Source of the DNA: Topomyia yanbarensis
Lineage: Eukaryota; Arthropoda; Insecta; Diptera; Culicidae
Length of the DNA: 64,000 nucleotides
Reading direction: 5' to 3'
Assembly: GCF_030247195.1 (NCBI RefSeq)
Contig: NC_080672.1
Coordinates: 6,014,001 to 6,078,000, forward strand
Made by a program: the position numbers and the translations under genes. Below, piece by piece: positions 21,601-30,884 of the stretch. The first letter of the stretch is position 1; each line of letters begins with the position of its first letter. A model generated the notes under the pieces. That model saw nothing but the letters and a program-made list of their open reading frames with translations, was not told the DNA's origin and did not search any database.

Positions 21601-23992
21601 CCGGCCCCACCAGTAGTACATCGTTCAACGAGATGCCCGACGAAGTTTTGCAAGATGCGTCAAAGACCACTCGAACCTTTGTGGTCGTGCTTGCCTCCTT
21701 AACCACCGGATGATGTGGTAGATAGCAACGCTTGATTGTATCGTGCGGATTAATATCGACCCTTTTCATGTGTCCCAAACGACAATACTCGTCCATAAAC
21801 GAAACGTACTGTTCCTTCAAGTCAGCGTTCCTTGCTAACCTGCGCTCCGTTCCCAGTTGCCGTCGGAATGCGATGTCCCTTGAATCGCCCATCCGTGCAA
21901 GAATTTCTTCGTCCTTCGGTAGAGAAACAGTATACCGTCCATCTGTTCCACGTTGGACCGTTTGTGCGAATAATGCCTCACAGCGCACTTCCTCCGGAGA
22001 ATAGTTTACCACCGATTCTATTTCTTCACAATCCCAAAATCGTGCCAGTAGCGCATCCAGGCTATCCGACATAGATAAATTGCAGTTGATCTGTAGCGAT
22101 TGATTGGGAGCTGACAGACCACCGCACACCACCCATCCAAACACCGACTCGTTTAAAGCTGGCATTTGCTCGCCAAGTGAAATTTTCTGACCAGTAACGA
22201 AGAAGTCGAAAAAGGCTTCAATGCCGAGTACTATGTCCACACCCTTAGAAACACAGAATGACGGATCGGCCAATTGAACGCCATTTGGAATTGCCCATCC
22301 TGTTGCGTTGATCGTAGCCGTAGGTAGATTTACAGTTACCTTTGGCAATACGAGAAAGCTCATTTCTCGTGAAAAATCGGAAACTCGTGACCGAATCGTT
22401 GTTAAAATCCGCTGCTTGACCTTAGTGCCGGCCTGGCCGATTCCGAGCACCGAAATATCTACTCTCTGCCGTTTAACTTTCAATCGTTGACTCAACCGCT
22501 CCGTAATAAAATTACTCTCTGATCCCGAGTCCAACAGAGCACGAGCTGGAATATGTATACCATCATCATCCTCGACAATGATTACCGCAGTAGCCAACAG
22601 CACCTGTGACGAAAATTGCTGAGCTGGATTGGATGCTGACATGTCGGTAGCTGCAAGGTTAGACCCTTGTGTGGAAGAAGATTGAGGTTCCTTCGCAGCA
22701 GTGGAGTTACCATCATTTGCAACGATTGATCCCTTGCCGTTGCTATCTTTCTCGCGTTTGAAGCAGACCATGGTATGATGCCGACCCTTGCAATTGCGGC
22801 ACGAGAATTTGGACTGACAATCCCTTGCTTGGTGACCCTGTCGGAAGCAGTTTCGGCAGAGTGAATGAGTCCGAAGTAATGCATCACGTTCCGCCACCAA
22901 CATCCGCTGAAATGAACCGCACTGATACAGCAGATGGTTTGCCGCACATGCCACACAGCGTCCCCCAGACGATTGTGCTGTGCTGTAGCTGGTTTTCACA
23001 TTAGGCGGCTTCTGTTTCGAAGGCGCTTGTGACTGATGGATGCCCCTATTATCCATCGACCTTGGTGGTAACGACTCCAGTACCTGAACTCGACGATGAA
23101 GAAACTCTGTCAGATCCTTCAGTGTATCCGTCTCCTTGCTAGCCGAACATTCTTCCCACCCTCTACGGGTTACCGGATCCAGCCGCACGGTGAGAAGATT
23201 GATGAGCAGGAGGTCCTTATAATCTCCAGGCTGCACAGTTTGATCAAGCGTTTGGATGACTCTCTCAAAACCTTCCAACAGAATGTGTAGTTCTGAAGCG
23301 GACTCTTTCGAAAGGCTGGGCAACTTGAACAGCGACTCCACCTGTCGCTTTTTCAGCAGCTTGCTGTTGTTGTACCGTTTCAACAGCATGTCCCAAGCAA
23401 TTAGATAATTTGCCTTTGTGATCTGCAAGGGGTCAATTAGGCTCTTTGGTTCGCCTTGCAGACACCCCTTGAGGTAGTGGAACTTTTCCACTTCCGGCAA
23501 GTCAGTCTTCCAATGGATTAGGGAGGTAAAAAGGTCCCGGAAACTCAGCCACTCGTCGATGTCCCCGTTGAACGATTGTAGCTTTATCTGCGGGAGCCGC
23601 ACGTGATCCAACGTACCCTGCATCGTCGTGTCCCCGACACGAATGGACTGTTCCAAACTCGAATGCTCCTGTCGCTCTTTGACCCGATCCAAGAGAAACG
23701 ATTTGGCCCTATAGTAGTAGTCGCTGAACTCCTTTCGTTCCTTTTCATAACCGTCACCATCGGAAGGATAGTCATCGTGAGATTTGATTTCAACTAGAAT
23801 GTCACCAAATCTTTCCCACAGCTCGTCGAGTTTCTGCAGGCGTATCTCCGCTTCGGTGATTGTAGCCTCTTCCGTGAAGTTCTCTACGAACTGCCAGATA
23901 TCGTTGAATGATGATTGGACGTCCTTCAACTTCGTTGTCAACAGCTTTAGAGATGACCCTTTCTTGGCAGCGGATGATGCAGCAGGAGCCAT
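18674..23992 (-). CDS. Bel-Pao Gag-Pol polyprotein, intact 1772 aa
   Basis: A single uninterrupted frame encodes the retrotransposon polyprotein, expected to be cleaved into capsid, protease, reverse transcriptase/RNase H and integrase that act in cytoplasmic particles and then the nucleus. In order: a DUF1759-type Gag block (about 133-300), three Cys/His clusters (346-358, CX2CX4HX4C at 379-392, a variant at 398-410), an aspartic protease with LLDSGS (Asp488), RT with catalytic Asp820 and YMDD at 896-899, RNase H (Asp1084, Glu1128, Asp1157), an integrase HHCC zone ending in CQRC (1429-1432), and an integrase core with Asp1464, Asp1528 and Glu1582. A DUF5641-like tail (PLTPAHFLVG) closes it. 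All the catalytic residues I looked for are present. The stop is 93 bp from the 3' LTR. The first ATG was chosen; the encoded N-terminus starts MAPAASSAAKKG. The element could be competent for movement, but that is inference from integrity alone. Confidence 0.95.
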   Translation of the reverse strand: MAPAASSAAKKGSSLKLLTTKLKDVQSSFNDIWQFVENFTEEATITEAEIRLQKLDELWERFGDILVEIKSHDDYPSDGDGYEKERKEFSDYYYRAKSFLLDRVKERQEHSSLEQSIRVGDTTMQGTLDHVRLPQIKLQSFNGDIDEWLSFRDLFTSLIHWKTDLPEVEKFHYLKGCLQGEPKSLIDPLQITKANYLIAWDMLLKRYNNSKLLKKRQVESLFKLPSLSKESASELHILLEGFERVIQTLDQTVQPGDYKDLLLINLLTVRLDPVTRRGWEECSASKETDTLKDLTEFLHRRVQVLESLPPRSMDNRGIHQSQAPSKQKPPNVKTSYSTAQSSGGRCVACAANHLLYQCGSFQRMLVAERDALLRTHSLCRNCFRQGHQARDCQSKFSCRNCKGRHHTMVCFKREKDSNGKGSIVANDGNSTAAKEPQSSSTQGSNLAATDMSASNPAQQFSSQVLLATAVIIVEDDDGIHIPARALLDSGSESNFITERLSQRLKVKRQRVDISVLGIGQAGTKVKQRILTTIRSRVSDFSREMSFLVLPKVTVNLPTATINATGWAIPNGVQLADPSFCVSKGVDIVLGIEAFFDFFVTGQKISLGEQMPALNESVFGWVVCGGLSAPNQSLQINCNLSMSDSLDALLARFWDCEEIESVVNYSPEEVRCEALFAQTVQRGTDGRYTVSLPKDEEILARMGDSRDIAFRRQLGTERRLARNADLKEQYVSFMDEYCRLGHMKRVDINPHDTIKRCYLPHHPVVKEASTTTKVRVVFDASCKTSSGISLNDVLLVGPVIQEDLRSIIMRCRTKQIMIVADVEKMFRQIDVKQEERPLQCILWRPSPADDVATYELNTVTYGTKPALFLATRTLKQLALDEEIRFPLAAQAAIKDTYMDDVLTGSDNVEEAIKLRIQLDEMMSSGGFRLRKWASNAAPVLDGIAEENLAIRDADGINLDPDPSVKTLGLTWLPNTDVFRFQFNIPTPDTVDDFSKRRILSIIATLFDPLGLIGATITTAKLFMQLLWTLRDEDGNRLDWDQPIPPTVGENWRKFHLQLPLLNEIRINRSVILPGAVAIELHCFSDASEKAYGASIYIRSQDAEGKVAVRLLASKSRVAPLKCQTIPRLELCGALIAAQLYEKVQQSVRINSPVFFWTDSTCVLRWIKAVPSTWITFIANRVAKIQNLTEHGEWRHVPGIHNPADLISRGISPQDIINNESWWNGPSWLAEARDQWPQYPGDLNSEEEEEERRRTVIAAPASSVTEFNDWYISKFSSYSEMVRRTAIWLRLMKLLRTSKEDRRSGFLTSIELQEAECVLVRRVQLEAFSKEWKALSKGEPVPGQSPLRWYNPIIAEDRLIRLGGRLRHSKESEETKHPMALPARHRFTRMLLQHYHERLLHAGPQLLLSVVKLRFWPLRGRDMARQIVHKCQRCFRSKPTPVKQFMGELPEARVTVSRPFSKTGVDYFGPIYLRSVPRRTAVKAYVAIFICLCTKAVHMELVSDLSTDRFLQALRRFVARRGRCTDLYSDNGTNFVGARNKLLEFLELQNSKQHRDKVSKFCADEGMRWHFSPPSAPHFGGLWEAAVRSAKHHILRVLGNNPVTPEDMNTLLIQVEGCLNSRPITALSTDPNDLEPLTPAHFLVGTSLQSIPEPEYEDIQTNRLNRWQLMQRNLQDFWTRWRREYLSQLQSRIKRWRPPIQVEVGKLVIIQDDNQPPLRWKMGRIQAIHPGDDGVVRVVTLKTATGMLTRPVEKICILPAAEFVDDAESGDHQD

Positions 23993-25049
23993 AGTGTTAG
24001 TTTGTCACACGTGAGAGGAGAGGAAAACGGTGTAGTATACTGCAATACGCCCTAGCTTCGCCAGGCATATACTGTTCTGTATTTTACCTGGACGAAAATA
24101 CTGCACACCAAATCCAAATTGAAAATCCGAGACTAGTATCCGTATACCAGCGTGACTTAATATGGCGTCAAATAGTGTCTCACAATGCTCCGGGTTAAGA
24201 ATAAGAAGAGGAGAAAACCAGGATGTACTATCAAATAGACCTTGGCCACGGCTGGCCATATACTGCTGTAGCTCACCTGGAGAAACTACCAGCAGCACAG
24301 ATTAAGAATCAATCCAAATTGCGATTTTCCAAAATACGATTTTAAATGATGGTAGGTACTTAATAGCGGCCTCAGTTGCTTATGCAACCACCAACCGGAA
24401 TTTTTCAAAATGGCGCAGTAGAAGAGGATGAACAATAATCAATACGTATAATATCTGAGATCCCAGCTTCGGCTGGCATATACTATTCTTCACTAACCTC
24501 GAGAAACAGAATATGGTGCTCCCTCTTCGTTTTACGTTCTCTGGTAATTGCCGATTTCGTTGAAATTAGTGGATGGTATTTTTCCTGCACCGGCAAAACC
24601 CTTTGCCGTTATCCAGGAACCGATGTATGAATAATGTGCTATGTAGGTTGGTCCAATTACATGCACCTGAATTGTTTTAACTGACTAGCGGAACTACGGC
24701 AGGAAGTTTTCGTATCCACGAAACGCAGCTCGATGACCAACGAAAATGGTAAAGGCGAGTGTTAGCACTGAGTAAGGTGCCAGCTTCGGCTGGACATATT
24801 GTAGTGGATCAACTCACCTGAGAAAAATCCTTTGGCGCGAAAGTCCAGTCGAAGGTTTGATGTTCCGAAAAGATGGCGAATCCTTTGTTCTGGGTGATAA
24901 TGACGCCAACTCCTAGCGTCATGTAGGTCGCGATGGCGTCCGAGTACAATGCCAACAGCTACAATGGCGCGTGAGTAGCGCCGATGGGTCCTTTTGGAAT
25001 GTCCGTGGAATTTGATGCCAGTCCGACGATCCGGTTCGAAGGACCAAAA
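23993..25049 (-). other. Bel-Pao leader with four imperfect hairpin repeats
   Basis: The untranslated leader between primer site and gag holds four copies of a motif near 24046, 24240, 24462 and 24777. Each pairs a CCAGC-loop-GCTGG type block with CATATACT and, 15-30 bp on, an ACCTGGAGAAA-like block. Two copies are perfect 14-bp hairpins, CCAGCTTCGGCTGG at 24463-24476 and 24780-24793. On the element strand the second block reads TTCTC(C)AGGTGAG, resembling a splice donor. The role is unknown; RNA packaging, dimerisation or splicing are guesses. Confidence 0.7.
25029..25046 (-). promoter_or_regulatory. primer-binding site, tRNA-Tyr-like
   Basis: Three bases inside the 5' LTR the minus strand reads TGGTCCTTCGAACCGGAT, 18 nt complementary to a tRNA 3' end that finishes ...GGTTCGAAGGA-CCA. 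The acceptor and T-arm pattern fits insect tRNA-Tyr (CCTTCGA at its 5' end), with one T-loop-side difference from the Drosophila sequence as I remember it. The position, length and terminal CCA complement make the assignment as a primer site strong and the tRNA identity likely. Confidence 0.8.
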
Positions 25050-25775
25050 TGTTGGATCCAATGGGTCCGGGCCAACACCGATGGGGTAAAAATCCTTTGC
25101 CGGACTGTTTCTGCACTCACCACGGATTGAAGATGAAAAATTGCTGCTGCTGGCTGGAGGTAATCGGGAACGGACGGCCCACGGGTACTCAGGCGACGGT
25201 CACTTGTGTATTGGATTTTCGGGCATCAAAATGACCAAAGAACACTCGCGATGTACCATTAACACAAGCTTTAATAAACTACATTTATTTCTAACTGATA
25301 ATAATTTTTAATCTATTTAAACTATGGTACATTAATTCATTTGTAAACGGCGCACACGGTCTTCCAAGACCGATCTGATTGCTGGTTAGTACTGCACTGC
25401 CTTGCTTCTCGCTGATAGTAGGTCAGCAGACCCTCCGATGTGGTCTGCGATGTTTTGGCGATCGGTCCGATCTCTCTTCCGCTCTCACGATGTGCTGCTA
25501 CCAGTGTGATCCTTATCAGTAGTGGTATCGTGATCACTGCTCTCGCTCTACCGTCGCGACGATGATGATGACTCTCCACCACATTCCCTAATGTGTGTAT
25601 GGTTGTAGTTGCCGGTTAAATGGTGATGGTTTGCCTCTGGATTAGCCTGCTATTATCCACTTTGCGCAGAATCTACCTGCTGTGCTGTTGAACCCATGGT
25701 AGTGTGGGGACCGTGGTTAAATGATGAGATGATGCAGGGCTGTAGCATAGGGTGTATCCTTGTAGTTACTAAACA
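25050..25775 (-). repeat. 5' LTR of the Bel-Pao element
   Basis: 726 bp, ends TGTT...AACA, followed at 25776-25780 by the target duplication GTCCC. It matches the other LTR almost perfectly: a C in CTACCAG (about 25502) replaces the T of CTATCAG (about 18306). It should carry the element promoter. A minus-strand AATAAA lies inside it, opposite the TTTATT of the plus strand, so it could also end transcripts, including labial pre-mRNA running in the same direction (inference). Confidence 0.93.
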
Positions 25776-25780
25776 GTCCC

Positions 25781-26110
25781 TTTAAATACAATGTTCACCA
25801 GTGACAATTCCGTAAGTTGCAAGCTATTCGGGTTCTGGGGATATTCCAGAATTATAGTCAGGAATCCATAGGAAAAGGTTTATTAGATTTCCACAAACGT
25901 AGTGCCAAATGGAAGGTTTAATATCCTTAAATACCAGAGGTGAAGTCCATATGGCTGCGGAAATACGATCTAAATATTGCGGTGTCATATGGAATCTTTA
26001 AATGTCAAAATCCTTTCAGTAATCCTTATGCAACGAACCCCACATAAATCACTAGGAGTTTGATTTGAGTTCAGATTAGTCTCTTAGCGCAATTCATTTC
26101 GAATGCAACT
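25781..26110 (-). pseudogene. non-LTR retrotransposon endonuclease relic, N-terminal part
   Basis: On the minus strand, just upstream of the Bel-Pao insertion, a broken frame reads AAIWTSPLVFKD and then, after stops, GIVTGEHCI running into the target duplication. These fit the GGAAIW and IVTGDFN blocks of apurinic-type endonucleases from R1/Loa/Jockey-like elements. The next block of the same domain is found on the far side of the Bel-Pao element (17637-17854), so this is the 5' half of one split relic. It is decayed, with several stops, and its exact upstream limit is unclear. Confidence 0.5.
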
Positions 26111-26739
26111 ACCGATTTTGAATATATATCCATTGTTGCTTCTAAAGTAGAATCGATGCATAAATCAATCTGTATTCGCCTTTCCATGTCACGTTAGTTT
26201 TACCCACCTGTGGTACTTCCTTACGTGAACAGAAAAACCCGTCCGGCGAACGTCTTTCGCTAATCATATTCGGTTGATCTTAGACTATATCGACGATTTT
26301 GTCGGGCGTCGAACCCACCCGAGAAACATAAAAACGAAAAAAAAACGAAAATGTGACATGGAATGGAAAATTACGATTCATTCCCGTATGGTTTTTAAGA
26401 ATAGGAGAAAAACGTGCTCTCAAATAATGTATAATATAATAATGAGTGAATGTAATTTCCATAACTGTCATAGTAGTGTTCAATGTCGAAAACATTATAT
26501 GAAAGTTATTGTTGTGGCGAATTTCGCGTTAAATCGTATTCAGAGTTGGTAGCACCCTCTCGGGTTTTAATGAAACTTTCTGCTCATGAGAACTTTGTCA
26601 CAAAAAGCCACTTTGTATACTTTGTTTTTCCAAAATTGATCTAGACTGTTTTTTGAAAAGGGTCAATTTTTTTAACAATTTTTTTTTCAAATGGCTGTAG
26701 TCTAAAAATGACAAATCCTAAATAAAAAAAAATGTAGGA

Positions 26740-26896
26740 TGTCGTATTGGTAAAATTGATTGCCTTGTACGCAGCGCACCTGGGTTCGTGTCCCGACCCC
26801 GCACATAGGGTTAGAAATTTTTCATAAAAGATATTTCTAACCCGAAGAGGCGAATGACCATAAGGTTAAAACCTCTATAATCGAAGAAAAAAAAGT
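26740..26896 (+). mobile_element. Feilai-type SINE, 5'-truncated, inside one arm of an inverted repeat
   Basis: The SINE body runs from ATTGGTAAAATTGATTGCC to CCTCTATAATCGAAG and an A-run. It is flanked by TGTAGGA on both sides (26733-26739 and 26897-26903). The matching right arm of the host element (about 28870-28890) has no insert at this point and so serves as an empty site. Confidence 0.85.
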
Positions 26897-27262
26897 TGTA
26901 GGAGTGATTTGCACAAAATTTGTCAAATTGTTGAATAAAAATATTGAAAAAATTCTTCATCGACTTCTATACTGAAAAAAATCGATTTTGAAAATTTAAT
27001 TTTCAAAAAAACATCTTTGATTTGGATGAAATTTTGTTCCAAGATAGGTAATTATGCTCCCTATCTACCGTCAAAAATTCAAGTTGGGCACGTTCAAGGA
27101 AAAAAAAAATATTTCAAAAAAACTTTTCCTTGTCCAAACTGATTTTTTTCAGTTCATTTTTATCGAAAACTAATCTAATGAAAGTCATAATCATCTCAGA
27201 ATCCAATAAAACTCAGTTTATGAGAAGATGTTGTCTAATTTATAGTATATTTATTATTCATG

Positions 27263-27310
27263 GGCGAATAACCTATAGGTTAAAGCCCCAATAAACAATA
27301 ACAATAATAT
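27263..27310 (+). repeat. SINE tail fragment
   Basis: GGGCGAATAACCTATAGGTTAAAGCCCC followed by AATAACAATAAT resembles the 3' end of Feilai-type SINEs (GGCGAATGACC.TAAGGTTAAA). Too short for a firm family call. Confidence 0.4.
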
Positions 27311-27373
27311 ATTTATTATTAATCAAGTATATTTTTATTAATCAAGAATCCCATTAAAAGAGTTCATGTCATT

Positions 27374-27554
27374 GGGAACGGGCATAGCGTAGTTGGTAAA
27401 TCGATTGCCTTGTACGCAACTCACCTGGGTTCGATTCCCAACCCCGCACATAGGGGTAGAGATTTTTCCAAAACGAGATTTCTCTTACCCGAAAAGAGGC
27501 GAACGACCCTAAGGTTAAAACCTCTATAATCAAAAGAAAAAAAAAAAAGAAAAA
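27374..27554 (+). mobile_element. Feilai-type SINE
   Basis: Full-length plus-strand copy with the head GGGAACGGGCATAGCGTAG, a perfect B box GGTTCGATTCC, GAGGCGAACGACCCTAAGG and a long A-rich tail. The flanks AGTTCATGTCATT (27361-27373) and AGTTCATGTCGTT (27555-27567) agree at 12 of 13 positions and form the target duplication. Confidence 0.9.
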
Positions 27555-27699
27555 AGTTCATGTCGTTAAACAAACATTCCATTATTATTTCTTTATTTTC
27601 TTGTTTAGTTCTGAGGAAGGATCAGGGAAAGCTATAACCACCACAACATTATGTATTGAAGTTTGCATAATTATTTATTTATCTTTATATATAACACTA

Positions 27700-27915
27700 G
27701 CTAATGCCCATCGCGCGTAGCTGCGACTTTTAACGAAATGGGAGAAAAACACAATTTGCCCTGAAGCGCCATCTGGCGGGCAGTTAATCCCCAACCAATA
27801 GCACATAAACACGCTCCATAATATATGCTTACTATGTACAAATTTTTAGGGCAATCGGTTAAGCCGTTTGGGAGTCCATAAATCATATACATAAAAAAAC
27901 TTTTATATATAGAGA
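27700..27915 (+). repeat. TA-tailed interspersed repeat, copy 1
   Basis: ACTAGCTAATGCCCATCGCG, GCGCCATCTGGCGGGCAG and GGCAATCGGTTAAGCCGTTT, ending TTTATATATAGAGAT. A second copy at 37625-37830 has the same blocks. It resembles 3' ends of RTE-like LINEs that end in short AT repeats (inference). Confidence 0.65.
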
Positions 27916-28454
27916 TTTGTCTTAAAACTATCTTCAAGCATGCTATTTTGTATTATTTCCATACAAGGAAAATATTTTTGGTTCATCTTCTGAATTAGAA
28001 TACCTTTCCGCCTCTGCTTTGCCACAGGAATAAGCACAAAACTGTGGATTTTCTGAGTGCCACATATTGTTTTGGCGCTATTATACAGTTCTTCGAGTTC
28101 TGACATTTAGTTGTAGAGTTCAGTGAATATGAAGCAGAAATTTAATTTTGTGATATTTTTATCAGTTTGTTCAACTGCCCAGTTATATAACTCTCGGGGA
28201 GTTGTTATGGTATTTTCATAGTCGTGAGCAAGACTGGCTCTTCCTACCATTCGCTTCAGAGTGCCACAAATAGCATCAAAGGGTCCTTTTCCATGGGATG
28301 TTACAAAAAATGCCATTCTGCACTTAGTTCATACTTTTACTGGTATCTACACTAGCTTGCGAAGTTTTTCTTATTTTTATATTGTGCTGCTTCTCCATCT
28401 GACATAAAATAAATTTTAGAAAAGTTTGTCAATTGTTTCATAAAATTTATCATT

Positions 28455-28510
28455 TTTGAGTCTTCCAGTCTTCCAGTCTTCCAATCTTCCAGTCTTAAGT
28501 CTTCAAGTTT
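28455..28510. repeat. short tandem repeat, TCTTCCAG unit
   Basis: About five imperfect copies of TCTTCCAG/TCTTCCAA in tandem, within the centre of the inverted-repeat element. Confidence 0.85.
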
Positions 28511-29639
28511 GTTATGAATGTATACCAAATTCATTACTGATACTTTTTGCATGTATCGGCAACTAGCAGTTGGGAAATTGGATTCTGACTATGGCTGGAT
28601 TGGATATGACTATGACTTTCAAATTCAGTTTGGACAAGGAAAAGTTTTTTTCAAATAACTTTTTCCTTGAAAGTTCCCAACTTGAATTTTCAATGGTAGA
28701 TAGGGAACATAAATACCTATCTTGGAACAAAATTTCATCCAAATCAAGGATGGTTTTTTTGTAAATCGACTTTAAATTTTTTAAATCGATTTTTTTCAGT
28801 GTGGGAGTCGATTTTTTCAATATTCTTATTCAAAAATTTGACTAATTTTGAGAAAATCACTCCTACATCATTTTTTTGTAGGATTTGTCATTTTGGACTA
28901 TAGCCATTTGAAAAAAAAAATGCTAAAAAAGTTTGACTATTTTCAAAAGACATTCTAGACCATTTTTGGAAAAACAAAAGTATGCAAAGTGGCGTTTTAT
29001 TTGTTTATTTCGGTTATCAAAGAATATTTCTACAAAGTTTCAGAGTAAAGCTGATTAATATCTCATGCTTGTGAGTTTCCTTTATTAACATCTATGCCTG
29101 TAAGTTTCCTTGATTTTTTTGCTTCCAGAAACATTAAAGCCCATACTATGAAAACAAGGTTTTTCAAAATTTCATGCGCGATCTCAAAAAAACTATAGAT
29201 GACTATACAAGTAAAATACTGTTTTTTAGATAATTTGTGAACAGAATGAACTAAAAATGTTTTTAAAAATCTCATTTTGCAATGCTATTAACGCATTTAC
29301 TGCTAAAAAGGCCGAAAATCAAGTACTTCAATAAAAAATTACTAAAATATTTAAAATTTCAACTTTCTGTCATCATGAAAGGCTACCCTGAGCAAAAAAG
29401 TTTTCCGAATAAGTTTAGAATAAGTTTTTAAATTCGCTTTTTTATTTATATTGACGTTCAAAAAAAAGTTGCATAAATATATGTTCAAAAACACGCAAAA
29501 GCTAAAAAAATCTTTTTGATCGAAATTCGAACAAAATATGGCTTATTTAGGTGCCTCATCCTGGCTTGAGCAAATTCAAAAATTGCAATTGATACATAAT
29601 ACACTGAAGTTTTTTTTATGCGGGGGATACGGATCGCAT

Positions 29640-30420
29640 AAAAAACCGCATAACTTTGAAAATCCCCGGAATCGCAGGACTGACCCACCTAACCGACCAG
29701 CATCGAGATAACGATTTCGAGAGAAATTTCAATGTCGGAAAATGTCTCCGTCGGAAAAGACTAGGCCCAACGCCAGGGACTAGTTCGAGTAGATCGGGAA
29801 GTAGCACCGGCAAATGGTCGTCGTGGTGGCTGTCAACTGGAAGTCACCCTCCACCCAGAATCGCAGTACCGACCTTGGCATCTGCCCGGGTAGCGTCGGT
29901 TTCGGAAGCTCTTCCACTGCCGGGGAACTCTTCGTCGGAGTAGGAAAGATCCACCGTCGGGGACTATTCCGAGTAGTCCGTAGCGAATCGCTGACTTGAA
30001 TCGTCGGGGTATCAATGAACCGGACGCAATCCTCCACCCGGAATCGCTAGAGGAAGAATAACGCGTCCGTCAACGGTTGCGGGGGACATTCTTTCGTCGG
30101 GGAACTCTCCGCCGAGGTAGGCTAGCTCCACCGTCGGGGACTACGCCGAGTAGCACCGAACGCAACAAATCATCAGTATAGGGTTGTCGGTGCACCAGTG
30201 AACCGGAGGCCACCCTCCAACCGGAATCGCTGGATCGACCACGGCATCCAACTGGTCAACGTCGAGAGGAGGGCATGTAGAATATCATGCCGTGCAGGAC
30301 TGATATGGCGGTTATGGGACCAGCAAAATCTAGCACGATCAGCTAGACCTGGAATCAAGTGAAGTGAATTAGCACACCTCCCCCCGAAGTAGTTCTTTCA
30401 AATGGAATCCGGGGGATCAG
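29640..30420 (+). repeat. GC-rich imperfect tandem repeats, unit about 175 bp
   Basis: Three imperfect units share CCACCGTCGGGGACTA followed by CCGAGTAG, TCGGGGAACTCT and CACCCTCCACCCGGAATCGC. The base composition stands out from the surrounding AT-rich DNA. Many short open frames on both strands are by-products. The origin is not known to me; it could be part of an LTR element or a GC-rich satellite. Confidence 0.6.
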
Positions 30421-30569
30421 GCAAATGTCGGACTTTTTGGTGGAGTTCAGAGGAGTAGGGCTCAGAGTTATCTTCTCTGTTCAGAGTCCCTCACTCTGGC
30501 ACACGATGGACGAAATCGGTAGTGTGATTGAACTACTGAATGTGTGCTGGGTCGGCGTAAAAGTTTTTC

Positions 30570-30725
30570 CACCAAGTAAAAAAATACACACACACATAGA
30601 GACTTTTTTCCGATCTCGCCGAACTGAGTCGAATAATATAAGAGATTCGGCCCTACGGGCCTCGGTTAAAAAGTCGAAATTCCAAACCGGTAGCATAACT
30701 TTTATTATGAGAAAAGAAAAAAGGT
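30570..30725 (+). repeat. interspersed repeat, 3' part
   Basis: ACACACACATAGAGACTTTT, TTCCGATCTCGCCGAACTGA and CGGCCCTACGGGCCTCGGTT, then a tail like CATAACTTTTATTATGAGAA. Same family as 9855-10076 but retaining the GGGCC hairpin block lost there. Confidence 0.65.
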
Positions 30726-30884
30726 AGGCACTTTCTGTTTTTATTTTCACTGAAATCATGAATTCTCCCCATTATCTTAATCCAAAGACTAGTAATTAAT
30801 AATCTAAAATAAAAATATGAACATTTTATGTCTTTTGTTTGAGCATGTGCATTCACGAGGATCTATATTTCGATAAAATTCGCT

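Larger units (their letters stand above)
17855..25775 (-). mobile_element. complete Bel-Pao LTR retrotransposon
   Basis: A full-length element of 7921 bp on the minus strand. It is bounded by two 726-bp LTRs that begin TGTT and end AACA, and flanked by the 5-bp target duplication GTCCC (17850-17854 and 25776-25780). Element order on the minus strand is 5' LTR (25050-25775), three bases, a primer-binding site complementary to a tRNA-Tyr-like 3' end, a leader of about 1.05 kb, one open gag-pol frame, a short 3' region, a purine-biased tract next to the LTR (18581-18594) and the 3' LTR (17855-18580). Only one base difference between the LTRs was noticed, so the insertion looks recent. Domain order (Gag, zinc knuckles, protease, RT, RNase H, integrase) with YMDD in RT is that of Bel-Pao. 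There is no envelope gene. It lies inside an older non-LTR retrotransposon relic and in the same orientation as labial. Confidence 0.95.
26567..29047. mobile_element. long inverted-repeat element with later insertions
   Basis: Left arm about 26567-27155, right arm about 28612-29047, related in inverse: GCCACTTTGTATACTTTG against CAAAGTGGCG, TGGATGAAATTTTGTTCCAA against TTGGAACAAAATTTCATCCA, and CTTTTCCTTGTCCAAACTG against CAGTTTGGACAAGGAAAAG. Identity looks like 80-85%. The left arm was split by a Feilai SINE. The centre contains another SINE and the TA-tailed repeat at 27700. No transposase was recognised and the exact ends are unclear. Confidence 0.65.

Noticed and set aside
27374..27450. 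tRNA gene from the A and B boxes
   Set aside because: This is the head of a Feilai-type SINE with target duplication and A-tail.
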